This document shows, piece after piece, positions 46,502 through 56,896 of a stretch of DNA of 64,000 nucleotides. The notes under the pieces were generated by a model, which was given only the letters and a program-made list of their open reading frames with translations, searched no databases and was not told the origin of the DNA. Each line of letters begins with the position of its first letter. Position 1 is the stretch's first letter. The stretch is from Marinobacterium lacunae. GTDB lineage: Bacteria > Pseudomonadota > Gammaproteobacteria > Pseudomonadales > Balneatricaceae. The stretch is taken from NCBI RefSeq assembly GCF_000705555.1, contig NZ_JMQN01000013.1:186001-250000 (forward strand). The letters are read 5' to 3'. The position numbers were made by a program, and so were the translations under genes.

Positions 46502-47557
46502 CTACCTATCAAAGCTTCTCAGCGCAAGGCCGCATGCCTTGGCCAGCATCGGCGCATCATTCATCAGGCGATCCTGATTCAGGCGAGAGCCAACGCGAAT
46601 GTTTGAAAACGGATTGACGACCTTCGACGCCACACCTATCTCTTCCTGCATCAGTTCTGCTAACCCGGTTATCGCAGCCGTACCGCCGGCAAGATAGATT
46701 TCGGAGAGCTGATTCTGAACACCTGATGAGTAGAAAAACTGTAACGCCCTGGAAACTTGCTGGATAACCGATTGTCGAAACGGCATGACCAACATCTCAA
46801 CAATCTCTTCGTCCAGACTGCCGCTACGCAGCTTTTGTTCGATCTCGGCCACTTCCAGACCATATTGCTGATGAATAGCATTGGTCAGTTCGTTGCCGCC
46901 GAACGCCTGCTCGCGGTTATAGATGATCTTGCCCGCCTTGAAGACATTGAGAGTCAGGGTAGAGGCGCCGATATCGACAAGACCAACCAGTGTATCGGGA
47001 TTATACCCCTCGAGCAGAGGCAGCAGGCGTTCCACCGCGAACGTATCGACATCGACAATTTCGCATTGAAGTTCAGCGCCATTAACCGCCTCTTCACGAG
47101 TCGATACATCGTCCCGGCGACATGCAACCAGAAGGATCTCGTTCAATGTGGGGTGATGATCGACCGGGCCAATGACCTCGAAATCGAGCGCGACCTCATC
47201 GAGAGAATAGGGGATGAATTGATCCGCCTCGATTTTGACCTGTTCCTCGAGTTCTTGCTCGGAAAAGGCATTGCTAATTTCGAGACGTTTTGTGATCACC
47301 GCCGAGGACGGTACAGCAACAACTGCATGTTTGAGTTTATTGCCACAGATTTTAAGTCCGCGCTCTATAGCCTCGGACACCTCTCCCTGATTCTCGACAG
47401 TACCATCGACCACGGCGCTTGGCGGCAGTGGCACGACAGCATACGAATCGACCTGATAGTCGCGCCCGTGCTGAGAGAGGGAGACAAGCTTGACGGATGA
47501 AGAACCTATGTCAACGCCCACCCAGCCCGCATTTTTATTACCGAACAAGCTGACCAC
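46502..47557 (-). CDS. pilM: Type IV pilus assembly ATPase-like protein PilM
   Basis: The 351-residue cytosolic actin/FtsA-like protein has nucleotide-site motifs VGVDIGSSSVKLV near the start, LVGLVDIGASTLTLNVF in the middle and LAGGTAAITGLAELM near the end. It recruits PilN to the cytosolic face of the pilus machine. First gene of pilMNOPQ, divergent from ponA with 147 bp between. Confidence 0.95.
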   Translation of the reverse strand: MVSLFGNKNAGWVGVDIGSSSVKLVSLSQHGRDYQVDSYAVVPLPPSAVVDGTVENQGEVSEAIERGLKICGNKLKHAVVAVPSSAVITKRLEISNAFSEQELEEQVKIEADQFIPYSLDEVALDFEVIGPVDHHPTLNEILLVACRRDDVSTREEAVNGAELQCEIVDVDTFAVERLLPLLEGYNPDTLVGLVDIGASTLTLNVFKAGKIIYNREQAFGGNELTNAIHQQYGLEVAEIEQKLRSGSLDEEIVEMLVMPFRQSVIQQVSRALQFFYSSGVQNQLSEIYLAGGTAAITGLAELMQEEIGVASKVVNPFSNIRVGSRLNQDRLMNDAPMLAKACGLALRSFDR

Positions 47558-47660
47558 GACATTTTCCTTATATCTCTAAGCAACACTCCAAGCGTCACTT
47601 TAGTCTCAATAAACCAGAATTTAAACTGTTGTTCACTAGAGGCCAAGCTTTAGGTGCCGA

Positions 47661-47666
47661 TATAAT
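47661..47666 (+). promoter_or_regulatory. Candidate -10 box of ponA
   Basis: A perfect TATAAT lies 39 bases before the ponA start in the pilM-ponA divergent gap. No good -35 is found at 17 bases, so the promoter may depend on other contacts or the match may be chance. Confidence 0.4.
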
Positions 47667-47704
47667 GCTCAGGCTCAAAAATAATCTACGCTGTCAGGGC
47701 TAGC

Positions 47705-50122
47705 ATGCGAACTTTTTACAAAATATTCAAATGGCTGAGTGCATTGGCGTTTGCCGGCCTTCTTGCCACCCTTATCGCCGCGGCCGGAATTTACTACTAT
47801 TTCGCCCCCCAGCTACCGGATGTCGAAACATTACGCGAAGTAAAGTTTCAGACACCTCTTCGCGTCTACTCTGCCGATCACAAGCTCATCGCAGAGTTCG
47901 GCGAAAAGCGCCGCACACCTATAAGTTACGTCGAAATTCCGGAAGATTTCATTCACGCACTGCAAGCGGCAGAGGACTCCCGATTCTTCGAGCACTTTGG
48001 CATCGACGTCAAAGGACTGTTTCGCGCAGCCTTACAGCTCGCCAGTACCGGACAGATCCAAAGCGGCGGCTCGACGATTACCATGCAGGTGGCGAAGAAC
48101 TTCTTCCTCACCCGTGAACGCACCTTCAGCCGCAAGTTCATGGAGATCCTTCTCGCTCTCAGAATCGAGCAGGAGCTGAGCAAAGAGGAGATCCTCGAAC
48201 TCTATATCAACAAAATATACCTTGGACACCGCGCCTACGGCATTCAAGCAGCCGCTACTGTATATTACGGCCAGCCGATCAAAGACTTGAGCCTTGCGCA
48301 ACTGGCAATGATCGCCGGACTGCCCAAAGCGCCCTCCGCGTACAATCCACTGTCCAACCCAAAACGCGCCCTTGAGCGGCGTGACTGGATTCTGGGCCGG
48401 ATGCTAAGCCTGGGCTACATTGATCAGCAGCGCTATACAGACGCGCTTGCCCAGCCAGTCACCGCCAGCTACCACGGCAGCGACATCGAACTAGAGGCTC
48501 CTTACATTGCCGAGATGGTCAGATCGGAACTCTACCAGCAGTATGGGGAGGATTTATACACCGAAGGGCTGAGCGTCACCACGACCATCGAGAGCCGGCT
48601 TCAGCAAAGTGCTACCACCGCACTGCGCAACGGCCTGCTTGCCTACAGCGAAAGGCACGGCTATCACGGCGCCGAGCACCAGTATGACATCAGCAACCTC
48701 TCCAACACCGAACGCCTCAAGCTGCTAAAGGACACCACCACGTTCGGCGGACTCACCCCTGCACTGGTCACCGGCGTCGACAAAAACAGCGCCACACTTC
48801 TAACCGAAAACTCCGGTGAAATAGCCATCTCATGGGACGGAATGCGCTGGGCAAGCCCCTATAAAAGCGTCAACTACGCTGGCCCCGCCCCGAAACAAGC
48901 CAGCGATATCCTGGCGCAAGGCGATCTGGTGAGGGTCATCCACTCACAGGACGGCTGGCAGCTGACCCAGATACCCAAAGCTCAGGGCGCATTTATTGCC
49001 CTCGAACCCCAAGACGGCGGCATTCTGGCCCTCAATGGAGGCTTCAGCTTTGCACTTAACAAGTTCAACCGCGCTACCCAGGCCTATCGCCAGCCGGGCT
49101 CAAACATAAAGCCCTTCCTTTACACTGCAGCACTCGAGAACGGATTCACGCCAGCCTCGATCATTAACGACGCTCCCGTGGTATTCCATGACGTCAGCCT
49201 CGAAAGCAACTGGCGCCCGGAAAATGATAATGGCACCTTCGGCGGCCCCACTCGTCTGCGAGAAGCGCTTTACCGCTCCCGTAACCTTGTCTCTATCCGC
49301 CTGATGCGGGCACTGAGCATCGAAAAGGCACGGGATTTCATACTACGCTTCGGCTTCACGCCGGAGCGCCTGCCACAAAACCTCTCTCTGGCATTGGGTA
49401 GCGCCGATGCAACCCCCCTTCAGGTCGTCACCGGCTACGCGAGTTTCGCCAACGGCGGATTCAAAGTAGACCCCTATCTGATCAAGAAGATAGAGAGCGC
49501 TGAGGGTGAGGTAATCTTTGAAGCCAAGCCTCTCAAAGCCTGTCCGGAGTGCAGTTACGCAACTCGCGACAACCCAGATGACGCCGCACCTCAACCGGGC
49601 ATCCAGTATAGCGATACTGAAGGCGCCGCCCCTCGGATCATCACGCCGGAGTCCGCATTTTTGATCTATAACGTGATGCAGGATGTCATCAAACGCGGCA
49701 CTGGACGACGCGCACTGGTTCTGAACAGGGGCGACCTTGCCGGTAAGACCGGCACCACAAATGATCAGAAGGATGCCTGGTTCAGCGGCTTCAACCAAAA
49801 ACTGGTGGCGACCGCCTGGGTCGGTTTCGACCAACCGGCGCCATTGGGTCGACGCGAGTACGGAAGCAGCGCAGCACTGCCAATCTGGATAGACTTTATG
49901 CGTGATGCACTGGAAGGAACACCAGAGAGCGCCCCCTCAGCACCAGAGGGCGTAATCAGCGCAAGAATCGACCCGGCTACCGGCAAACTCGCCTACCCTG
50001 GCCAGAGCGATGCGATTGTCGAATACTTCCGCGCGGACCAGTTGCCGAAAGAACATGCGCAAAGCCCCGAGGAAAAACTGGCCCCTCCAACGGCCGAGCA
50101 GATCTTTGGCTTCAGCGGCTAG
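47705..50122 (+). CDS. ponA: Penicillin-binding protein 1A
   Basis: Bifunctional class A PBP of 805 residues that builds and cross-links peptidoglycan. It has one N-terminal membrane segment (~10-32), then the glycosyltransferase domain with EDSRFFEHFGID, GGSTITMQVAKNFFL and RKFMEILLALRIE. After an OB-like insert comes the transpeptidase domain with SxxK in PGSNIKP, SxN in SRNLVS and KTG in GKTGTTND. Divergent from pilM as in Pseudomonas. Ends before a bidirectional terminator. Confidence 0.96.
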   Translation: MRTFYKIFKWLSALAFAGLLATLIAAAGIYYYFAPQLPDVETLREVKFQTPLRVYSADHKLIAEFGEKRRTPISYVEIPEDFIHALQAAEDSRFFEHFGIDVKGLFRAALQLASTGQIQSGGSTITMQVAKNFFLTRERTFSRKFMEILLALRIEQELSKEEILELYINKIYLGHRAYGIQAAATVYYGQPIKDLSLAQLAMIAGLPKAPSAYNPLSNPKRALERRDWILGRMLSLGYIDQQRYTDALAQPVTASYHGSDIELEAPYIAEMVRSELYQQYGEDLYTEGLSVTTTIESRLQQSATTALRNGLLAYSERHGYHGAEHQYDISNLSNTERLKLLKDTTTFGGLTPALVTGVDKNSATLLTENSGEIAISWDGMRWASPYKSVNYAGPAPKQASDILAQGDLVRVIHSQDGWQLTQIPKAQGAFIALEPQDGGILALNGGFSFALNKFNRATQAYRQPGSNIKPFLYTAALENGFTPASIINDAPVVFHDVSLESNWRPENDNGTFGGPTRLREALYRSRNLVSIRLMRALSIEKARDFILRFGFTPERLPQNLSLALGSADATPLQVVTGYASFANGGFKVDPYLIKKIESAEGEVIFEAKPLKACPECSYATRDNPDDAAPQPGIQYSDTEGAAPRIITPESAFLIYNVMQDVIKRGTGRRALVLNRGDLAGKTGTTNDQKDAWFSGFNQKLVATAWVGFDQPAPLGRREYGSSAALPIWIDFMRDALEGTPESAPSAPEGVISARIDPATGKLAYPGQSDAIVEYFRADQLPKEHAQSPEEKLAPPTAEQIFGFSG

Positions 50123-50138
50123 CGCTGAGTGAAGAGAT

Positions 50139-50168
50139 AAAAAAACCAGCCCGAAGGCTGGTTTTTTT
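50139..50168. terminator. Bidirectional intrinsic terminator between ponA and the malic enzyme gene
   Basis: A-run, CCAGCC-CGAA-GGCTGG (50146-50161), then seven T residues: a symmetric rho-independent terminator serving the two convergent genes. Confidence 0.92.
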
Positions 50169-50181
50169 ATATTCGACTAAC

Positions 50182-51426
50182 TCAGAGCGGATAGTTGGCC
50201 GGCATCGGCAAACGCGCCACGCCAGTATCAATCGCCGCCTGTGCTACTGCGTGCGAGATTGCACCGAGCAGACGAGAATCGGTTGCCTTCGGCAGAATGT
50301 ACTCACGACTGAACTCAAGAGAGTCGAGACCGTACGCTGTGAGCACCTCTTGAGTCACCGGCTGCTTGGCCAGATCCGCCAATGCACGCACCGCCGCCGC
50401 CTTCATCTCTTCATTGATCGCCGATGCACGCACATCCAGCGCACCACGGAAGATGAACGGGAAGCCGAGGACATTGTTAACCTGGTTCGGATAATCGGAG
50501 CGACCGGTGGCCATGATCAGATCGGAACGGGTCGCCTTGGCCAGATCGTAGGCGATCTCTGGATCCGGGTTGGAGCAGGCGAATACGATCGGACTGTCAG
50601 CCATTTTCAGCAGGTTTTCCGGTGACAGCAGGTTGGGGCCGGACAGACCCACGAATACGTCGGCGCCTTCGATTGCCTCGTCCAGCGTACGCAGATCGGT
50701 CTCGGTAGCGAACGCAGCCTTTTCCGGGGTCAGATCATCACGACCGGAGTGAATCACACCCTTACGGTCGATCATGTAGATATTTTCGACCTTAGCGCCC
50801 ATATTGATCAGCAGCTTCATGCACGCACTGGCTGCGGCGCCTGCACCGAGACATACGATCTTTGCCTCTTCCAGCTTCTTACCAGCCAGTTCCAGAGCGT
50901 TGATCATGCCCGCAGCTGTGACGATTGCAGTACCGTGCTGATCATCGTGGAATACCGGGATCTTGCAGCGCTCGATCAGCGCACGCTCGATTTCGAAACA
51001 CTCGGGCGCCTTGATATCCTCAAGGTTGATGCCACCGAATGTATCAGCAATACGGGCAACCGTATCGATAAATGCCTGCGGGCTCTCAGCATCAACTTCG
51101 ATATCGATAGAATCAACACCGGCGAAGCGTTTGAACAGCAGGGCCTTACCCTCCATCACTGGCTTGGATGCCAGCGGTCCGAGGTCACCCAGACCCAGAA
51201 TAGCGCTACCATTGGAGATGACGGCAACCAAGTTACCCTTGGCGGTGTAGCGATAAGCCGCATCCGGATCTTTGGCAATTTCACGCACGGGTTCTGCGAC
51301 GCCCGGAGAGTATGCCAGAGAAAGGTCACGGGCAGTCTCAGCAGGGGTAGTCAGCTCCACACTGATCTTACCGGGGCGAGGAAACTCGTGGTAATCGAGA
51401 GCCGCTTGTTTGAAATCTTGAGACAT
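50182..51426 (-). CDS. NAD(P)-dependent malic enzyme, short form
   Basis: Oxidative decarboxylation of malate to pyruvate. The 414-residue protein has malate/metal motifs SLAYSPGVAEPVREI and KRFAGVDSIDIEV, ledIKAPECFEIE, VFHDDQHGTAIV and the cofactor site CLGAGAAASACMKLLI. It has only the malic domain and lacks the phosphotransacetylase-like C-terminus of E. coli MaeB. NAD versus NADP preference cannot be read safely. I use ATG 51426 (MSQDFKQAALDYHEF, the family start) over a GTG five codons earlier. Confidence 0.93.
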   Translation of the reverse strand: MSQDFKQAALDYHEFPRPGKISVELTTPAETARDLSLAYSPGVAEPVREIAKDPDAAYRYTAKGNLVAVISNGSAILGLGDLGPLASKPVMEGKALLFKRFAGVDSIDIEVDAESPQAFIDTVARIADTFGGINLEDIKAPECFEIERALIERCKIPVFHDDQHGTAIVTAAGMINALELAGKKLEEAKIVCLGAGAAASACMKLLINMGAKVENIYMIDRKGVIHSGRDDLTPEKAAFATETDLRTLDEAIEGADVFVGLSGPNLLSPENLLKMADSPIVFACSNPDPEIAYDLAKATRSDLIMATGRSDYPNQVNNVLGFPFIFRGALDVRASAINEEMKAAAVRALADLAKQPVTQEVLTAYGLDSLEFSREYILPKATDSRLLGAISHAVAQAAIDTGVARLPMPANYPL

Positions 51427-51509
51427 GGTTGCTGTTTCCACTAAGGTTGCATATGGAGAGCTTGCATCATATAGAAACGTGCTATAGCGAACAACAGCAC
51501 TTCAGACAA

Positions 51510-52295
51510 TCAACCATTCGTTGTTTTCACATGACGAAGATCACTGATCCCGATCAACCAACGCTTGCGACCTGCCCCAATCTGCTCGCCCCGATCGATC
51601 ACCCAGCCACGGACCTCAACCATTACACCTTTCAGTGAATGCAACCAAACCTGCTCTTTGGCATCGAGACGCTTTCGCTCTACGCGCAACACAAGATAAT
51701 CATCGAGCTCCACATACACGGCTTTCGACGTCAGATCTATCTGTGTCACCCGCCCTCTGAGAAGCGCAAAGCCACCGCTTCGCACCTCGCCTGCCGGACG
51801 AACGGGATCGCTGCGCCACAGACCCACACCGGCTTCACGCGCACGCCTTTCAGCTTCGAAAAGACAGTCGCTTAACCGCACATTCGGCGCGATCGCAACC
51901 GCGACACCCAACCCGTGCTCAATTAACCGCTCAGACAGGGAAACACCTTGCAGTCCGACGTGGGCCAACAGACGACCATAACGATCACGCCGCTCAACAC
52001 CCGGCACCACCTCCACCTGCTGCCCCAAAACCCACTGCCTGAGGTATTGGGTCGCCTCCCAGGCTCCCTCCTGACCCCTGCGCCCCTCTCGACCGAGCTC
52101 CGGCGTATTCACGCCGATCAATCGAACAGTGTCCCCGCCCGCCAGACGCAGGGTATCGCCATCGATCACCTTCACAACCTCATCACGCCAAGCGCTCGCA
52201 GGCATCGAGCAGCTGGCCACAGCAACATGAGATAGCATCGAACAGGCAATAAAAAAGGCACTCCCCAGGAGTGCCTTTCTCAGCATCAGCGGCAT
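51510..52295 (-). CDS. Secreted thermonuclease-like nuclease (SNase fold)
   Basis: About 261 residues with a signal peptide (LLGSAFFIACSMLSHVAVAS) and a staphylococcal-nuclease domain: VIDGDTLRLAGGDTVRLIGVNTPE, ERRDRYGRLLAHV and EHGLGVA contain the usual Asp/Arg/Glu active-site positions. A C-terminal extension (~165-261) has an OB-like look. I put the start at ATG 52295 (52286 also possible); a longer frame to 52415 runs through rpmE and is not real. The rpmE terminator falls inside the signal-peptide codons. Pseudomonas has a nuclease gene at this place as I recall. Confidence 0.8.
   Translation of the reverse strand: MPLMLRKALLGSAFFIACSMLSHVAVASCSMPASAWRDEVVKVIDGDTLRLAGGDTVRLIGVNTPELGREGRRGQEGAWEATQYLRQWVLGQQVEVVPGVERRDRYGRLLAHVGLQGVSLSERLIEHGLGVAVAIAPNVRLSDCLFEAERRAREAGVGLWRSDPVRPAGEVRSGGFALLRGRVTQIDLTSKAVYVELDDYLVLRVERKRLDAKEQVWLHSLKGVMVEVRGWVIDRGEQIGAGRKRWLIGISDLRHVKTTNG
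52247..52278 (-). terminator. rpmE intrinsic terminator, inside the nuclease coding start
   Basis: On the minus strand: GGCACTCC-TGG-GGAGTGCC (52275 to 52257) followed by six U residues, ending ~56 bases after the rpmE stop. It is a clear terminator for rpmE, yet lies within the first ~17 codons of the next gene, so transcripts of that gene also carry the hairpin. Confidence 0.85.
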
Positions 52296-52306
52296 AACCG
52301 GCTGAA

Positions 52307-52525
52307 TTACTTCTTCAGTGAGCGTGCGCCGAAACGCTTGTTGAAGCGATCTACGCGGCCACCGGAAGTAGCTTCTTTCTGCTTGCCGGTGTAGAACGGG
52401 TGGCACTGGCTGCAAACGTCAACCAGCATTTCTGCGTCACCCAGGGTAGAGCGAGTGTTCATCACGTTACCGCAGGAACAGGTAACCTTGATCTCATTGT
52501 ATTCCGGATGGATACCAGCTTTCAT
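52307..52525 (-). CDS. rpmE: 50S ribosomal protein L31, zinc-binding type
   Basis: The 72-residue protein matches L31 throughout (MKAGIHPEY at the start, HPFYTGKQK in the middle). Four cysteines (CSCGN and VCSQCHPF) form the zinc site of the C+ paralogue, the form used when zinc is plentiful. Divergent from priA as in many gammaproteobacteria. Confidence 0.97.
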   Translation of the reverse strand: MKAGIHPEYNEIKVTCSCGNVMNTRSTLGDAEMLVDVCSQCHPFYTGKQKEATSGGRVDRFNKRFGARSLKK

Positions 52526-52665
52526 GTCAAACCTCGAATCGTTGTTTTAAGTGCCGCCACCCGTCACGCCCTATTGCGCCGAGCACCGCACAATCGACAG
52601 AAACAGCGTCGTAGCGACATGGCTGTCCTGTAGCTTATTCTGCATCACATAGGATAAGGCCGCGC

Positions 52666-52694
52666 ATTATACGCACACCTATAAGTACCCGCAA
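52666..52694 (-). promoter_or_regulatory. Candidate rpmE promoter
   Basis: On the minus strand TTGCGG and a perfect TATAAT are 17 bases apart, about 140 bases before the rpmE start, in the 250-bp gap shared with priA. The -10 is ideal, the -35 partial. Confidence 0.5.
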
Positions 52695-52775
52695 CTGATT
52701 AGGGGAGTTTAATCGCTCGTAAAACATACATAGACTAGGCTTCTGTGATTCACCGCTCTGAATGGAACCGTCCAC

Positions 52776-54980
52776 TTGATACTGCGCATCGCACTGCCCA
52801 CCCCTCTACACCGGCTGTTCGACTACCACCTGCCACTGAGCAGCCTGAAGACTCCGCCAAAAAGGGGCTGTCGGGTGCGTGTTCCTTTCGGCTCACGCGA
52901 AATGATCGGTTTGATCGTCGACACGCCCGAGCAGAGCGACCTGCCACTGGCCAAGCTGAAACCGGTGCACGAAATACTGGACGATGAACCGGTTCTCGAC
53001 CCGAACCTGTTTGAACTCGGTCTTTGGGCGGCACGTTATTACCAGCATCCGGTTGGCGATGCTCTGGCGCAGCTCCTTCCTGTATTGTTGCGCCAGGGAC
53101 GGCCCGCCGCGTTTGCACATGCCACCCTATGGCGCGCCACAGCCGATGCCAACCCGGACCGCCTGAGCAGCAGCGCCCACCGACAGCGCGAGCTGCTGCA
53201 GATTCTACTCGACCACCCCAAGGGCATCAGCCCCGACGCTATCCGCGCCGAGGGTGGCCATACTCCGCTATTGAAAACGCTTACGGAAAAAGGCCTGGCC
53301 GAATCTTTCGAACACCTGCCTGACGGTCGACACGCCGCATCGCGCGATCAGATCCTGAGAGAGCCACCGCTGACACTTCATGACGAGCAGGCTGGCGCAA
53401 TGCAGAGAATCAGAGCGTCGGACGGTTTCAAGGCCTTCCTTTTATATGGCGTAACCGGATCGGGCAAAACTGAGATCTACCTCCAGGCGATAGAGCGCAC
53501 GCTCAGCGAAGGCAGACAAGCGCTGGTTCTGGTCCCCGAAATAGGCCTGACTCCGCAAACCCTGACCCGTTTTCGCAACCGTTTCAACGTCCCCGTTCAC
53601 GCTCTGCACTCAAACCTGAGCGACCGCGAGAGGCTGGATACCTGGTTGCACGCCCGCAACGGCAGCGCAGGCATCGTCATCGGCACGCGTTCGGCAATAT
53701 TCACCCCCCTGCGAAACCCCGGCCTGATCATTGTCGACGAGGAGCATGACAGCTCTTTCAAACAGCAGGACGGATTTCGATACCACGCCAGAGACCTGGC
53801 TGTGGTGCGCGCTAGTCGCGAGGGGATCCCGATCATACTCGGCAGCGCCACACCCGCACTGGAATCCCTCCAGAACGCCCGTGCAGGACGCTACGAGCAG
53901 TTAAACCTGCACCGTCGCGCGGGGAACGCCACCGCACCGCGATTTGAACTGCTCGACATTCGCCAGCAACCGCTGGATGCAGGATTATCGGATGAACTGA
54001 TTCGACGGATGCACCAACACCTGGCTGCCGGCACTCAGGTCATGCTGTTTCTGAACCGGCGCGGATTTTCCCCCTCACTGATCTGCAATCAGTGTGCAAC
54101 CATCGTCGACTGCACCCGCTGCGATGCACACATGACGCTCCACCGAAACCCGCCGCATCTGCACTGCCACCACTGCGACCGACAAACGCCCATTCCCCGC
54201 GCCTGTACCCAATGCGGCAGCCATGAACTACGTCCTCTGGGCATCGGCACCGAGCGTGCGGAAGATGCGCTCAAGCACCACTTTCCCGACACGCCCGTAT
54301 TGCGGGTTGATCGCGACAGCACCACGCGCAAGGCTTCACTCGAGAAGATCATGGCACAGGTCCACCGGGGCGACCCCTGCATCCTGATCGGCACCCAGAT
54401 GCTGGCCAAAGGCCACCACTTTCCTCTCGTCACCCTGGTGGCCATCCTGGATGCCGATGCCGGACTGTTCAGCGCCGATTTCCGGGGCATGGAGCGCACC
54501 GCGCAGCTGATTCTGCAGGTGGCAGGGCGTGCCGGGCGTGCCAACCACCCCGGGGAGGTGATTCTGCAAACCCTTCATGCCGAGCATCCGATGCTGCAAA
54601 CCCTGATCGGCAGCGACTATCTGCACTTCGCACGCCAGGAGATGCAACTTCGAGAAGCCGCCGAACTCCCCCCGTTCACCCATCACGCTCTGGTGCGCGG
54701 CGAGGCTACCCGTCAGGGCTGGGCCGAGCAGTTTCTTCGTGAGCTCAGCGAGCAGACCCGCCTCAACACAGAGCTGCCCACAGGCGTACAGATAATCGGC
54801 CCCTTCCCGTCACCGATGGAGAAACGCGGCGGGCTGTTCAGAGCGCAACTGCTGATCTCCTCGCACAATCGCAGCGCACTGCACACCTGGTTGAACGCGC
54901 TGGTGCACGAAGCCCAGAACAACCCTCAGGGACGGCGCGTACGCTGGGTACTCGATGTGGACCCGATCGACAACTATTAA
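52776..54980 (+). CDS. priA: Primosomal replication restart helicase PriA
   Basis: 3'-to-5' DNA helicase that reloads the replisome at stalled forks. The 734-residue protein has the N-terminal 3'-end-binding domain (LRIALPTPLHRLFDY), Walker A GVTGSGKTEIYL (~225), helicase motif DEEH and ILGSATPALESL. Eight cysteines in the zinc domain (CNQCATIVDCTRC and CHHCDRQTPIPRACTQC) are followed by QVAGRAGR. The start is a TTG at 52776; no in-frame ATG or GTG lies between it and the upstream stop at 52746, so the rare start looks real. It may keep PriA levels low. Confidence 0.94.
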   Translation: MILRIALPTPLHRLFDYHLPLSSLKTPPKRGCRVRVPFGSREMIGLIVDTPEQSDLPLAKLKPVHEILDDEPVLDPNLFELGLWAARYYQHPVGDALAQLLPVLLRQGRPAAFAHATLWRATADANPDRLSSSAHRQRELLQILLDHPKGISPDAIRAEGGHTPLLKTLTEKGLAESFEHLPDGRHAASRDQILREPPLTLHDEQAGAMQRIRASDGFKAFLLYGVTGSGKTEIYLQAIERTLSEGRQALVLVPEIGLTPQTLTRFRNRFNVPVHALHSNLSDRERLDTWLHARNGSAGIVIGTRSAIFTPLRNPGLIIVDEEHDSSFKQQDGFRYHARDLAVVRASREGIPIILGSATPALESLQNARAGRYEQLNLHRRAGNATAPRFELLDIRQQPLDAGLSDELIRRMHQHLAAGTQVMLFLNRRGFSPSLICNQCATIVDCTRCDAHMTLHRNPPHLHCHHCDRQTPIPRACTQCGSHELRPLGIGTERAEDALKHHFPDTPVLRVDRDSTTRKASLEKIMAQVHRGDPCILIGTQMLAKGHHFPLVTLVAILDADAGLFSADFRGMERTAQLILQVAGRAGRANHPGEVILQTLHAEHPMLQTLIGSDYLHFARQEMQLREAAELPPFTHHALVRGEATRQGWAEQFLRELSEQTRLNTELPTGVQIIGPFPSPMEKRGGLFRAQLLISSHNRSALHTWLNALVHEAQNNPQGRRVRWVLDVDPIDNY

Positions 54981-55015
54981 GACAGCCGCTGCGGCGGCCC
55001 TGGCACCGAATCAGA

Positions 55016-55046
55016 TTGGCATTCCCCCCCTTACGGGCGATATAAT
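55016..55046 (+). promoter_or_regulatory. Candidate argS promoter
   Basis: TTGGCA (55016-55021) and a perfect TATAAT (55041-55046) lie in the priA-argS gap with 19 bases between them, slightly long. The position ~85 bases before argS is reasonable. Confidence 0.5.
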
Positions 55047-55132
55047 GCGCGGTTTTCCGGGGCCGCATTCTCCTTTTGCTTGAGCCAGCGCTCGCAGGGC
55101 CCGAATCCACGCTCACCCCTCAGGGTATGTTG

Positions 55133-56890
55133 ATGAAAGAACTTATTGCACAGCTGATCGACACTGCGCTCGAGACACTGATCGCCGACGGCACACTGCC
55201 GTCCGATATACAGCCGAACATCATGGTTGAAAACACCCGCGACAAAGCTCACGGGGACTTTGCCACCAATATTGCGCTGACACTGGCAAAGCCGGCACGC
55301 TGCAACCCTCGTGAGCTGGCCCAGAAACTCTGTGCCGCACTGCCCGCTTCCGACAGCATCGAGAAAACCGAGATCGCAGGCCCTGGGTTCATCAACTTCT
55401 TCATCACTCAGGCTTCAGCCTATGCCGTGATTGGCGAGATTCTGGCTCAGGGCCAGCAGTTCGGCCGTACCGAGGCCGGCTCCGGCCCGCGCGTTCAGGT
55501 CGAGTTCGTCTCTGCAAACCCAACCGGACCGCTGCACGTAGGCCATGGCCGTGGAGCCGCCTACGGCGCCACAGTATCCGATCTACTGGAGGCAGCAGGC
55601 GTTCAGGTCGAGCGCGAGTACTACGTCAACGACGCCGGCCGACAGATGAACATTCTCGCCGTCAGCGTATGGCTGCGTTATCTCGAGTTGCTTAATGGTG
55701 AGCTGACCTTCCCGGCCAACGGCTATCAGGGCCACTACATCCGTGACATCGCCCATGACCTTGAAAAAAGTCACGGCGACCGGTTCCTGCGCCCGGTGGC
55801 CGACCTCTTTGCCGACATCACCCCGGACGAACCAGCCGGTGGTGACAAGGAACTGCACATCGACGCACTGATCGAGCGCGCCCAGTCCATGCTCGGCGAC
55901 GACTACACGTTGGTTTTCGATGCCGGTCTCGACTCCATCCTCAGCGATATCCGCGAAGATCTCGGCGAGTTTGGCGCTGACTATCAGGTCTGGTTCTCAG
56001 AGCGCTCACTGACCAGCAACGGTGACGTGGACAAGGCGCTGGAGTCGTTGCAGGCGAAGGGCCACCTGTACGAAAAGGATGGCAACCTCTGGTTCCGCTC
56101 TACCGATTTCGGCGACGACAAGGATCGCGTGGTCAAACGTGCCAATGGCCAGACCACCTACTTCGCGTCTGACATCGCCTACCACATGAACAAGTTCGAA
56201 CGCGGATTCGATCAGGTGGTGAATATCTGGGGCGCCGACCACCACGGCTATATCACCCGCGTAAAAGCGGCCATCCAGGCACTGGGATACGACCCCGAGC
56301 GTCTGATCGTCAAGCTGGTACAGTTCGCCATTCTTTACCGTGGTGGCGAGCGCGTGCAGATGTCGACCCGCTCCGGATCATTCGTCACCCTGCGCGAGCT
56401 GCGCGAAGAGGTCGGTGCCGATGCCTGCCGCTTCTTCTATGTTACGCGTAAGGCGGACCAGCACATGGATTTCGATCTGGACCTGGCCAAGTCCGAATCC
56501 AAGGACAACCCGGTGTACTACATCCAGTATGCCCATGCCCGCGTCTGCTCGGTACTGCGCAAGCTCGAAGAACAGAGCATGGCCTGGGACCAGAACTCAG
56601 GCCTCCAGAGCCTGACACGCCTCGATACCGAGGCGGAGAAAGATCTGGTCACGACACTGAGCAAGTACCCGGAACTGCTGCAAAGCGCCGCGCTGAACTA
56701 CGAGCCGCATCTGCTGGCTAACTACCTGCGCGATCTGGCCGGTGACTTCCACACCTACTACAACGCGCACAAGATGTTGATTGACGATGCAGAGTTGCGC
56801 AACGCCCGACTGACGCTGAGCGCTGCGGTGCGTCAGGTATTGGCAAACGGCCTGACCCTGCTCGGCGTCAGCGCACCGGAGCAGATGTAA
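55133..56890 (+). CDS. argS: Arginyl-tRNA synthetase
   Basis: Class I synthetase, 585 residues, charging tRNA-Arg. The N-terminal Add1 domain ([16 protein letters not shown]) precedes the HIGH-type signature in [23 protein letters not shown] stands at the KMSK position, as in many ArgRS; a C-terminal helical anticodon domain follows. I use ATG 55133, which matches related starts; ATG 55127 and an open frame from 55076 are upstream. The downstream SPOR gene begins 6 bp after the stop. Confidence 0.96.
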   Translation: MKELIAQLIDTALETLIADGTLPSDIQPNIMVENTRDKAHGDFATNIALTLAKPARCNPRELAQKLCAALPASDSIEKTEIAGPGFINFFITQASAYAVIGEILAQGQQFGRTEAGSGPRVQVEFVSANPTGPLHVGHGRGAAYGATVSDLLEAAGVQVEREYYVNDAGRQMNILAVSVWLRYLELLNGELTFPANGYQGHYIRDIAHDLEKSHGDRFLRPVADLFADITPDEPAGGDKELHIDALIERAQSMLGDDYTLVFDAGLDSILSDIREDLGEFGADYQVWFSERSLTSNGDVDKALESLQAKGHLYEKDGNLWFRSTDFGDDKDRVVKRANGQTTYFASDIAYHMNKFERGFDQVVNIWGADHHGYITRVKAAIQALGYDPERLIVKLVQFAILYRGGERVQMSTRSGSFVTLRELREEVGADACRFFYVTRKADQHMDFDLDLAKSESKDNPVYYIQYAHARVCSVLRKLEEQSMAWDQNSGLQSLTRLDTEAEKDLVTTLSKYPELLQSAALNYEPHLLANYLRDLAGDFHTYYNAHKMLIDDAELRNARLTLSAAVRQVLANGLTLLGVSAPEQM

Positions 56891-56896
56891 CCGACA

